NCBI GenBank assembly: GCA_025963815.1
Contig: JAOQAA010000698.1
Span: forward strand, 1-5,799
Length of the DNA: 5,799 nt
Origin: Capsulimonas sp.
Lineage (GTDB): Bacteria; Armatimonadota; Armatimonadia; Armatimonadales; Capsulimonadaceae
Reading direction: 5' to 3'
Below are positions 1-4,523 of the stretch, piece by piece. A model generated the notes under the pieces. The model had not been told where the DNA came from. It did not search any database and saw only the letters and a program-made list of their open reading frames with translations. A program made the translations under genes and the position numbers. Position 1 is the first letter of the stretch. Every line of letters starts with the position of its first letter.

Positions 1-484
1 CCTCGTAGAGCGAGTCGCCCAGCGCCTCGCCGGCGTCGCCGCAGATGATCAGCACGCCCTTCTGCATCATAAACGCCGATAGAACACCCACACTGCCGCC
101 GACAATCAGCGTTCCGCCCTTCATCGCGATGCCGCAGCGCGCGCCGGCGTCACCGCCGACGATCACGGTCCCGCCGCGCATCGTGGCTCCCGCCGCCGAG
201 CCCGCCGACCCCGTGATGGCGATGCGCCCGCCCATCAAATTCTCCGCCAGCCCCCAGCCGGCGTCGCCGGCCACTCGGATATCGACGCCGTCGCAAAGCC
301 CGCCGCAGTAGTAGCCGACGTGGCCATCAATCTCCACGGACAGCGGCGTCGTGACGCCGACAGCCAGATTGTGCCGACAGTCGGGATTACTTAGCTGAAC
401 GGACGTCTGAGCGAGCGACGCTTCCCGCAGGGCAAGGTTGATCTCACGCGTCGTGCGCGTTTCGCAGTCGATCGTCACGTTCAT
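1..484 (-). CDS. GXGXG-domain protein, GlxC / archaeal-GltB type glutamate synthase module (partial, runs off left edge)
   Basis: Reading leftward from ATG at 484-482 gives an open frame of 161 codons with no stop before the window edge. The protein starts MNVTIDCETRTTREIN. From about residue 60 it is a regular series of glycine-rich turns: GYYCGGLCDG, GDAGWGLAENLMGGRIAITG, GATMRGGTVIVGGDAG, CGIAMKGGTLIVGGSVG and GVLIICGDAGEALGDSLYE (listed as separate short stretches). This is the right-handed beta-helix GXGXG domain found at the C-terminus of the glutamate synthase large subunit and, as a separate protein, in GlxC-type and archaeal GltB systems. In full-length enzymes the domain is structural and holds the amidotransferase and FMN synthase domains together. 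The start codon overlaps the stop of the upstream amidotransferase gene by four bases (ATGA), so the two are probably translationally coupled. The FMN-binding synthase module (GlxD type) may follow to the left, outside the window. The family call is firm; the physiological substrate is not shown. Confidence 0.9.
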   Translation of the reverse strand, partial: MNVTIDCETRTTREINLALREASLAQTSVQLSNPDCRHNLAVGVTTPLSVEIDGHVGYYCGGLCDGVDIRVAGDAGWGLAENLMGGRIAITGSAGSAAGATMRGGTVIVGGDAGARCGIAMKGGTLIVGGSVGVLSAFMMQKGVLIICGDAGEALGDSLYE

Positions 485-1383
485 GCCTTGCTCCAAACTC
501 GGACCTCCCGTGCGGCGATCTCACGCACCTTCGCCCCGTTACCGAGCACCCGGTGCAGCGCCTGGTGCTCGGACGCCAGCGCGACCACGTCCTCCGTCTC
601 GACATACAGCAAGGGTTTGGTGGCGATCGGATCGCGCAGAACACCGATCCCATCGGACGTCGCCACTAAAAAGGAGAACGATCCATCCAGCACCTCGCGC
701 GCTTCATACAGCGCCGCCTCCAGATCCATCCCCGCCGCCAGCTTTTCTCCAATCACCATGCCGATGATTTCCGAGTCGTTCTGACTCGCAAAAGAAAAGC
801 CCCGCGCCTCCATCCGTTTGCGCAGTTTATAGTAATTTGTGATATGGCCGTTGTGCGTGACGGCGATGTCGGAATACGGCCGCCCCCAAAAGGGCTGCGC
901 GTGCGCGGGGTCGATACGGCTTTCCGTCGCCAATCGCAAGTGCGCAATCCCGTGCGTCCCAGTCATATCCTCAGCATCTTCTTCCAGTTTCGAAGCCACC
1001 CCCACGGTTTTATGGATGCACAGCGATTTGCCGAAGGCGATCGCCGTCGCGCCGGGAAACGTCGTCTCCAGTCTCATCACAAGCTTTCCAACGGCGTCCG
1101 ATCCCTCTTCGCTCACGACTGCGCGGAAGCCGGCGCTCTCTGGCTGAAGGTGCGAGAGCAAGCCGCCGCCCGCGGCCAGAACCTCACGCGGCTCGGGCAG
1201 TTCCGCATCCGCCGGCCATAAGACTTGAATTGAAGCGCGCCGCTCCTCCTGGGAGTAGACGGCGATCCCGGCGGAGTCCGAGCCTCGATGCTGGAGGCAA
1301 GCCGCCATTTCCAGCAGCGTATGTCCGACCGGATGATAATACGCCTTCGGGGTCCGATAGAGGATTCCCGCGATGCCGCACAT
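481..1383 (-). CDS. Class II glutamine amidotransferase, GlxB type (glutamate-synthase-like)
   Basis: A 300-residue protein starting MCGIAGILY. Cys2 becomes the N-terminal nucleophile after Met removal, and the enzyme should hydrolyse glutamine and pass ammonia to a synthase partner. Visible class II motifs are LQHRGSDSAGI (30-40), GIAHLRLATES (145-155, with the substrate-contacting Arg150), HAQPF (161-165), THNGHITNY (177-185, Asn178-Gly179 oxyanion hole), NDSEII (202-207) and RDPIATKPL (250-258). Length and motif order fit the stand-alone GlxB type rather than PurF, GlmS or AsnB, whose second domains are absent. The frame stays open upstream to an ATG at 1497, but catalysis requires the start at 1383, which also has a good GGGAGG site 6 nt upstream. 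The gene overlaps the downstream GXGXG gene by four bases. In related systems the amidotransferase, GXGXG and FMN synthase modules are separate proteins of one complex, so this is probably the glutaminase subunit of a glutamate- or N-methylglutamate-synthase-like enzyme. Which product is made cannot be told from this window. Confidence 0.93.
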   Translation of the reverse strand: MCGIAGILYRTPKAYYHPVGHTLLEMAACLQHRGSDSAGIAVYSQEERRASIQVLWPADAELPEPREVLAAGGGLLSHLQPESAGFRAVVSEEGSDAVGKLVMRLETTFPGATAIAFGKSLCIHKTVGVASKLEEDAEDMTGTHGIAHLRLATESRIDPAHAQPFWGRPYSDIAVTHNGHITNYYKLRKRMEARGFSFASQNDSEIIGMVIGEKLAAGMDLEAALYEAREVLDGSFSFLVATSDGIGVLRDPIATKPLLYVETEDVVALASEHQALHRVLGNGAKVREIAAREVRVWSKA

Positions 1384-1389
1384 AACACA

Positions 1390-1395
1390 CCTCCC
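1390..1395 (-). promoter_or_regulatory. Ribosome binding site fixing the amidotransferase start
   Basis: GGGAGG on the minus strand, 6 nt before the ATG at 1383. It decides between this start, which places the catalytic cysteine at position 2, and the in-frame upstream ATG at 1497, which would bury the cysteine inside a 38-residue extension. Confidence 0.8.
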
Positions 1396-1403
1396 GAGCA
1401 AGC

Positions 1404-1466
1404 AAACAAAAAGACGCCTTCCCTGCCCCATGGATGAATATCCATAGGAATCAGAGAAGACGTCTT
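1404..1466 (-). terminator. Candidate intrinsic terminator (attenuator) in the leader of the amidotransferase operon
   Basis: In the minus-strand RNA, AAGACGUCUUCUC (1466-1454) can pair with GGGAAGGCGUCUU (1423-1411). This gives 13 continuous base pairs, two of them G-U wobbles. The 30-nt loop (1424-1453) carries its own perfect hairpin, AUGGAU-AUUC-AUCCAU (1430-1445). The stem ends in UU and is followed by UUUGUUU (1410-1404), so a U-rich tract follows the stem directly. It ends about 20 nt before the start codon and just before the ribosome binding site, where only a regulated terminator makes sense. The two wobbles would be A-C mismatches in the plus-strand RNA, so the fold is specific to the strand that carries the gene. 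No folding energy was calculated. Confidence 0.5.
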
Positions 1467-1474
1467 CGCCTTCC
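1455..1474 (-). promoter_or_regulatory. Candidate antiterminator hairpin competing with the leader terminator
   Basis: In the minus-strand RNA, GGAAGGCG (1474-1467) can pair with CGUCUUCU (1462-1455) across the 4-nt loop AAGA. This is 8 bp including two G-U pairs. The 3' arm lies inside the 5' arm of the downstream terminator, so the two folds exclude each other. The octamer GGAAGGCG occurs again in the terminator 3' arm (1422-1415), the duplicated-arm arrangement expected of an attenuator. A further upstream stem, AUCAGC (1506-1501) with GCUGAU (1488-1483), may also form if transcription starts at or above 1506. No known riboswitch consensus was recognised. Confidence 0.4.
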
Positions 1475-1504
1475 AAATACCGATCAGCGCACAACACTGG
1501 GCTG

Positions 1505-1516
1505 ATGATGTATCAT
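1505..1516. promoter_or_regulatory. Dyad overlapping the -10 box, possible Lrp/AsnC-family operator
   Basis: ATGAT-GT-ATCAT is a perfect 5-bp inverted repeat around GT. It shares five of six bases with the -10 hexamer of the minus-strand promoter, and a further ATGAT half-site in tandem is present on the minus strand (1521-1517). A protein bound here would block RNA polymerase. The divergently encoded Lrp-type regulator is the natural candidate, since members of this family commonly control an adjacent gene and themselves. The assignment is inferred from position; no consensus for this regulator is known to me. Confidence 0.35.
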
Positions 1517-1541
1517 ATCATGACGGGCGCGGCTCTGTCAA
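1512..1541 (-). promoter_or_regulatory. Sigma70-type promoter of the amidotransferase/GXGXG operon
   Basis: On the minus strand TTGACA (1541-1536, perfect -35) is followed by an 18-nt spacer and TATGAT (1517-1512, five of six -10 matches). TG at the extended -10 position (TGA before TATGAT) strengthens it. Transcription should start near 1505, leaving a leader of roughly 120 nt before the ATG at 1383. It is the best-matching promoter in the window. Confidence 0.75.
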
Positions 1542-1564
1542 CAGGGCCGCTAATGAATTCCCCA

Positions 1565-1580
1565 CGAAGCAAACACTTCG
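1565..1580. repeat. Short inverted repeat upstream of the Lrp-family gene
   Basis: CGAAG (1565-1569) and CTTCG (1576-1580) are separated by six bases, 28 bp before the Lrp-family start codon. The size suits an autoregulatory operator, but five-base arms can occur by chance. Confidence 0.25.
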
Positions 1581-1608
1581 CAATCCATCAAACGACAAAC
1601 GCCACAAA

Positions 1609-2091
1609 ATGACAACCTATCACCTTGATGAAACTGACAAACTGTTACTCAAAGCGCTCAGCGAAGACAGTCGTGTTTCCGCCGCTTCCCTGGCTAAGAT
1701 CGTCGGCATGACGCGCCAAGCGGTGGCGGACCGCATGGATCGACTGCGCGCCGAAGGAGTGATCCAGGCATACACCCTCAGCATCAATCCCGACCGGATC
1801 GGCATGACCGTGCGCGCCTTCATCGCCATCACGCTCATGCCGGCCTGCTCGGACGCCGAAGAGGCGAGAGTGATCCAATTATTGAAAGACAACGCCTGGG
1901 TGCGCGAATGCTACCGAGTGACCGGTGAAGATTACTTCCAAGTGCGCGTGGTGGCGCCGAACATCGAGGCCATCCGGTCCGTAGTTTTAGACTTGCGCGC
2001 GACGGGTGTCGTCCAGGGAACACGCACGATGCTGGCGCTGCAAACTCTGTTTGAAAAAGACCCGGCGGGATTTATCGAGGTAAATGAGTAG
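1609..2091 (+). CDS. Lrp/AsnC-family transcriptional regulator
   Basis: A 160-residue protein, the usual length for this family. Residues 6-14 (LDETDKLLL) open the winged-helix domain. The helix-turn-helix spans about 24-48 (SAASLAKIVGMTRQAVADR), followed by the wing (GVIQAYTLSINP). Residues 66-148 form the RAM / AsnC ligand-binding and oligomerisation domain, with the typical turn CYRVTGEDYFQVRV at 101-114. Such proteins assemble as dimers to octamers and sense amino acids or related metabolites. The gene is divergent from the glutamate-synthase-like operon across 225 bp, so that operon and the gene itself are the most likely targets. The start fits the family N-terminus but has no clear Shine-Dalgarno sequence (the upstream bases are CAAACGCCACAAA). 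The stop is followed two bases later by a palindromic repeat. The family is certain; the effector is unknown. Confidence 0.93.
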   Translation: MTTYHLDETDKLLLKALSEDSRVSAASLAKIVGMTRQAVADRMDRLRAEGVIQAYTLSINPDRIGMTVRAFIAITLMPACSDAEEARVIQLLKDNAWVRECYRVTGEDYFQVRVVAPNIEAIRSVVLDLRATGVVQGTRTMLALQTLFEKDPAGFIEVNE

Positions 2092-2093
2092 AA

Positions 2094-2242
2094 AGCCCTC
2101 ATCCCCCAGCCCCTTCTCCCAATTCTGGGAGAAGGGGAGCCAGAGTTTTTAAGTTAAGATTTCGGACCAAATCCCTAATCTAAATCTCATTCTGACTCCC
2201 CCTCTCCCAGAATTGGGAGAGGGGGCCGGGGGGGTGAGGGCT
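2094..2242. repeat. Nested palindromic intergenic repeat (CCCTCATCCCCC type), MITE- or REP-like
   Basis: The two ends are inverted copies of about 45 bp, starting AGCCCTCATCCCCCAG on the left and ending in the near-complement GGGTGAGGGCT on the right. Each arm contains its own perfect hairpin with an 11-bp stem and 6-nt loop: CCCCTTCTCCC/GGGAGAAGGGG (2110-2137) and CCCCCTCTCCC/GGGAGAGGGGG (2198-2225). The AT-rich centre (about 2145-2190) codes for nothing. The element can fold as one long cruciform or as two separate hairpins. Similar CCCTCATCCCCC repeats are, from memory, scattered in several bacterial phyla including Cyanobacteria and Chloroflexota. A target duplication is not evident beyond a possible AA on each side. 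Confidence 0.75.
2110..2150 (+). terminator. Possible terminator of the Lrp-family gene, formed by the repeat's left hairpin
   Basis: The 11-bp GC-rich hairpin at 2110-2137 starts 18 bases after the Lrp stop codon, and TTTTT follows at 2146-2150. The T run is 8 bases beyond the stem rather than adjacent, so intrinsic termination would be imperfect. The repeat's right-hand hairpin (2198-2225) sits in the same way after the convergent gene but has no T run. Confidence 0.3.
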
Positions 2243-2246
2243 AATC

Positions 2247-2750
2247 TCACAGCGCAGCGAAGTGCTTGCCCTGCGCGGCGTAGGCCGCGCGGAAATCGGC
2301 GATTTGGCGCAGGTGGTAGTTGTCGTGCACGGCGACCATGACGGCCTGATCGGCGATTGTCATCTTTCCGTTTTCGGTGTGGTTTCCGGTCCTCTCCCAG
2401 TCGGCGGCGTTGAGATTGCGCAGCAGATGGGACATGCGCAGGCGGCGTTCGCGCAGCAGGGCGAGCTGCGCTTTCCAGTCGGCGTGCGCATAGTCGCGAT
2501 CGATCGCGACCTGGCCTTCATCAAGGCCGACGAGCGTGGGATAGTCGTCTTCCAGCGTCTGCATCAAACGCCCCGTGAAAACTTCGTCCCAGTCGGCGAC
2601 ATGGGTGATCGCCTCGCGAAGCGTGAAGCGTTCGGGGTCGGGACGAAAATCCGCTTCATCCTCCGTCATATCTTGCAGCAGATATTCGAACAGATCGGGC
2701 GTTCCCGCGATGGCGCCCATCAAATACTTATGCACGTGGTATGGAAACAT
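2247..2750 (-). CDS. DinB-family protein (YfiT/DinB four-helix-bundle fold), putative metal-dependent enzyme
   Basis: A 167-residue protein, the normal size for the family. The expected metal-binding histidines are visible: His50 in the helix LREAITHVADWDEVF (44-58), and His142 and His146 in VAVHDNYHLRQIADF (139-153). This HxxxH near the C-terminus is the DinB superfamily hallmark. It should be a cytoplasmic four-helix bundle binding Zn, Ni or Mn. Characterised relatives are thiol-S-transferases (mycothiol or bacillithiol dependent) or hydrolases, and many are DNA-damage or stress induced, but nothing here fixes the reaction. The start is supported by AAGGAGG (2764-2758), 7 nt upstream. A TAAAAT -10-like box lies at 2786-2781 without a good -35. 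It is probably monocistronic: a terminator separates it from the next gene upstream, and a palindromic repeat follows its stop. Confidence 0.88.
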   Translation of the reverse strand: MFPYHVHKYLMGAIAGTPDLFEYLLQDMTEDEADFRPDPERFTLREAITHVADWDEVFTGRLMQTLEDDYPTLVGLDEGQVAIDRDYAHADWKAQLALLRERRLRMSHLLRNLNAADWERTGNHTENGKMTIADQAVMVAVHDNYHLRQIADFRAAYAAQGKHFAAL

Positions 2751-2824
2751 CTAGCCGCCTCCTTGGACATTGCTGGCGCGATTTTACCCGAACGTGGCGG
2801 CCGAGCGCCAGATGCAATTGACGC

Positions 2825-2860
2825 AACAAAGGCGCGGACAGCAGCGTCCGCGCCTTTGTT
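2825..2860 (-). terminator. Strong hairpin terminator of the 2878-3294 gene
   Basis: AACAAAGGCGCGGAC (2825-2839) and its exact complement (2846-2860) form a perfect 15-bp stem around a 6-nt loop. On the minus strand the 3' arm ends CCUUUGUU, giving a modest U-rich tail, 17 nt after the stop codon of the minus-strand gene. The symmetric A/T ends mean it could also work on plus-strand transcripts. Confidence 0.75.
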
Positions 2861-2877
2861 CTCAGATCAGGATGGAA

Positions 2878-3294
2878 TTATCGCTCCAGATAAAGCAGCT
2901 TGTTCCAGATCTCGAAATCCACATCTTTCTTGGAAACGAAATACTGGCCTTCTCCCACCACTGTCTCATTGCCGGACGCGCGAAGCTCGCCGCGCTGCCG
3001 GTCATGGAGATTGACATAAGCGTCACCGCCGCTTAGAAGGGCTCCAGCGGGGGTGATACGAACGCGATGCAGCTCGTCGTGCGCGAAGTCCTGCAAAAGG
3101 CTGTATGCTTCCTTGACATCGGCCGCGTCAAGCGCTTCCGTATTGGGCGGCAGCTCGCCTTGCTGCCCGGTGTGGCTGTCTGCTTGTAGATAGGCGTCGT
3201 TCAATTCTTGATCCGCAATCTCATCATGGCGCGCGGCCTTCCCGGCGGCGGCGGCTTGTTCGTAGCGGTGCTGAGCTTCTTTGTCTTGAGGCAT
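2878..3294 (-). CDS. Small hydrophilic conserved protein of unknown function
   Basis: A 138-residue protein from ATG at 3294, chosen because AGGAGA lies 7 nt upstream; an in-frame ATG at 3336 would overlap the upstream gene's last codons and has no such site. Residues 1-50 (MPQDKEAQHRYEQAAAAGK onward) are charged, alanine- and glutamine-rich and probably helical or disordered. Residues 63-77 (AYSLLQDFAHDELHR) are helical. Residues 80-138 look like a small beta-rich domain ending VSKKDVDFEIWNKLLYLER. From memory, the stretch DEL...Y(V/I)xL...R...YxVxKxxVDxxxWNxL resembles a family of unnamed hypothetical proteins in soil bacteria, but I cannot name it. There is no signal peptide, membrane segment or cysteine. 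It lies 48 bp downstream of the RsbW-like gene in the same direction, so a shared stress-related role is possible. Its own terminator follows. Confidence 0.8.
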   Translation of the reverse strand: MPQDKEAQHRYEQAAAAGKAARHDEIADQELNDAYLQADSHTGQQGELPPNTEALDAADVKEAYSLLQDFAHDELHRVRITPAGALLSGGDAYVNLHDRQRGELRASGNETVVGEGQYFVSKKDVDFEIWNKLLYLER

Positions 3295-3301
3295 TGTGTT
3301 T

Positions 3302-3307
3302 TCTCCT
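3302..3307 (-). promoter_or_regulatory. Ribosome binding site fixing the start of the small unknown protein
   Basis: AGGAGA on the minus strand, 7 nt before ATG at 3294. It selects this start over the in-frame ATG at 3336. Confidence 0.7.
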
Positions 3308-3342
3308 GTCAATCGATCGGAGTGTATCACCGACAAACGTTC

Positions 3343-3834
3343 CTAAACGGCCGTTTTTGCTTCTGGGAGATGTTTCACCAAAAAGGTTGAAGATCCTCCC
3401 TCGTTTGCGTCACCCCGGCATACCATCATGGCGTCGGTCAGCGTCTCCATTAACGGCAAGCCACGCCCGCTCGTCGCGGGGAACCCAGCAGGCATGGGAT
3501 AGGGAGGCTGCGGCGGTTCAAACCCGGGGCCGCCATTATGCACCCTCAGGATCAGATTGCCTTGATAGCTCCATACGGCGAGGCAAACCAAGCCTTCCGA
3601 ACCGCCATGCCGAACGGCGTTCGCCAGCGCTTCTCCCAAAGCGAGGTCCAGAGAGGCGCACTCATCGTCCGTGATGCCCGAGCTATGGCAGATGGCCAGC
3701 GCGTCATGGCGGGCCTGCGGAACAATGCGAGCATCTGCGGGAAACTGCCTCTCGAATAACAATCCTCCTTGATTGAGCGCATGTTGAGGGCTAATATCTT
3801 TGGGCGATTCAAGACTTCCCATCGCCTTCCTCAT
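3343..3834 (-). CDS. RsbW/SpoIIAB-like ATP-binding anti-sigma regulatory factor (HATPase_c_2)
   Basis: A 163-residue single-domain GHKL ATPase fold. The N box is LDLALGEALANAVRHGG (62-78) with Glu68, Asn72 and His76. The G1 box is VHNGGPGFEP (98-107) and the G2 box is TSGRGLPLMETLTD (121-134). Such proteins are Ser/Thr kinases that phosphorylate an STAS anti-anti-sigma factor and bind a sigma factor in partner-switching circuits. Neither partner gene is in the window. The G1 box has Asn100 where the family usually has the adenine-contacting Asp. The start is uncertain: ATG at 3834 has a weak GGAAAG upstream, whereas ATG at 3822 (Met5) has GAGG 6 nt before it and is at least as likely. The next gene downstream on the same strand starts 48 bp away. 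It could also be a stand-alone kinase acting on a sigma factor or phosphatase encoded elsewhere. Confidence 0.88.
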   Translation of the reverse strand: MRKAMGSLESPKDISPQHALNQGGLLFERQFPADARIVPQARHDALAICHSSGITDDECASLDLALGEALANAVRHGGSEGLVCLAVWSYQGNLILRVHNGGPGFEPPQPPYPMPAGFPATSGRGLPLMETLTDAMMVCRGDANEGGSSTFLVKHLPEAKTAV

Positions 3835-3869
3835 TTACTTTCCAAGAATACGCGACGCATTCCTTCGTT

Positions 3870-3895
3870 TTTATACTACGAAGCCTGACGGCTTC
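3870..3895. promoter_or_regulatory. Possible minus-strand promoter with an embedded inverted repeat, upstream of the RsbW-like gene
   Basis: On the minus strand TATAAA (3875-3870) could be a -10 box 35-40 nt before the start codon, but no convincing -35 precedes it. On the plus strand TATACT (3872-3877) overlaps it. Immediately upstream of the minus-strand box is a perfect 6-bp inverted repeat, GAAGCC-TGAC-GGCTTC (3880-3895), lying where the -10/-35 spacer would be and suitable as an operator. No U tract follows it on either strand, so it is not a terminator. Confidence 0.3.
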
Positions 3896-3942
3896 ATGAA
3901 TTTGTAAGTTCCCACTACTGTTCAGTTACCCAGTGGCCAAAT

Positions 3943-4437
3943 GTGCTAAACTCTAGCATGAGCGTGGATAGAGAGCGTCAGACCGAGCAAGACAGGGTAT
4001 CAGACGTGGACGACACGGCGAGAGAGAGCAGACGGGCGAAGCACGAATGCCTGGCCGCTTGCGCCGTTCTTCTCCTCAGCGTCGCACTGCCGCTCCCGGA
4101 CTTATCCGGACAAATTCTTCACCTCCCTTCCATATGCCCCTTTTATCACCTGACGGGCCTGCCCTGCCCCGGCTGCGGACTGACTCGCGCCTTTGTGTTG
4201 ATCGGTCACGGCGACTTGCGGCAATCGCTGGCGCTTCACCCACTGGGCTGGCTGGCTTACGCCGCATTTCTTACGGTTTTAGTCGACGGCGCCCCGATGC
4301 TAATCGGCCTGCGTGATCGCGCCCTTCTGCCACGCTCGGCACGCTCGCGTATCCTCTGGTTCTGCCTGCTGGCAACACTTGCCGCCGGGTTGCTGCGGCT
4401 GGCGGAATATACAATCGGCTGGCGGCGTAATTTCTGA
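3943..4437 (+). CDS. DUF2752 family membrane protein
   Basis: A 164-residue protein from the first ATG. The signature is CPFYHLTGLPCPGCGLTRA (65-83), the DUF2752 pattern in which TG, CPGCG and TR are the conserved parts. It is followed by LALHPLGWLAY (96-106), where this family normally has an (N/H)P motif. Hydrophobic segments at about 36-54, 100-123 and 136-158 suggest three membrane helices, with the CPGCG loop between the first and second. The family function is unknown; the two close cysteines could bind metal or be redox active. The first 34 residues are very polar and rich in Arg, Asp and Glu, longer than usual for the family, so translation may start later: ATG at 3958 or GTG at 4006 are alternatives. 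No candidate has a good ribosome binding site. The gene is divergent from the RsbW-like gene and followed 86 bp later by a GGDEF gene on the same strand. Confidence 0.85.
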   Translation: MLNSSMSVDRERQTEQDRVSDVDDTARESRRAKHECLAACAVLLLSVALPLPDLSGQILHLPSICPFYHLTGLPCPGCGLTRAFVLIGHGDLRQSLALHPLGWLAYAAFLTVLVDGAPMLIGLRDRALLPRSARSRILWFCLLATLAAGLLRLAEYTIGWRRNF

Positions 4438-4487
4438 TCCTGAGAATTCAGCCTCAAGCAGGGCGACGCATCTGCCGATATATAGGT

Positions 4488-4493
4488 TAGAAT
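4488..4493 (+). promoter_or_regulatory. Possible -10 box of the GAF-PAS-GGDEF gene
   Basis: TAGAAT matches five of six -10 positions and lies 30 nt before the start codon, but no recognisable -35 is present at 16-18 nt spacing. Read-through from the DUF2752 gene is also possible because no terminator lies between them. Confidence 0.25.
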
Positions 4494-4523
4494 TTACGCC
4501 GTCAGAAAGTTCAGGGGCAGATT

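Noticed and set aside
45..311. Plus-strand 88-codon frame rich in proline and alanine
   Set aside because: It is the complement of the glycine-rich GXGXG repeats on the minus strand, which gives artificial proline-rich frames.
1113..1445. Possible leader peptide beginning at the AUG inside the attenuator loop
   Set aside because: The frame does not stop within the leader but runs over 300 bases into the amidotransferase gene out of frame, so it is not a short regulatory peptide; no ribosome binding site was seen.
1384..1497. In-frame 38-residue N-terminal extension of the amidotransferase
   Set aside because: The catalytic Cys must be at position 2 of the nascent chain, and a good ribosome binding site precedes the ATG at 1383. 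Some GltB enzymes do have cleaved propeptides, but GlxB-type proteins start MCGI.
2262..3014. A 250-codon plus-strand open frame across the DinB gene and the start of the unknown gene
   Set aside because: It is antisense to the DinB gene, which has the histidine triad and a strong ribosome binding site; it crosses a terminator hairpin and its translation shows no recognisable domain.
3345..3356. Palindrome AAACGGCCGTTT next to a T run, as a possible terminator
   Set aside because: It overlaps the last codons of the RsbW-like gene, allows at most a 4-bp stem, and its T run is on the wrong strand for that gene.
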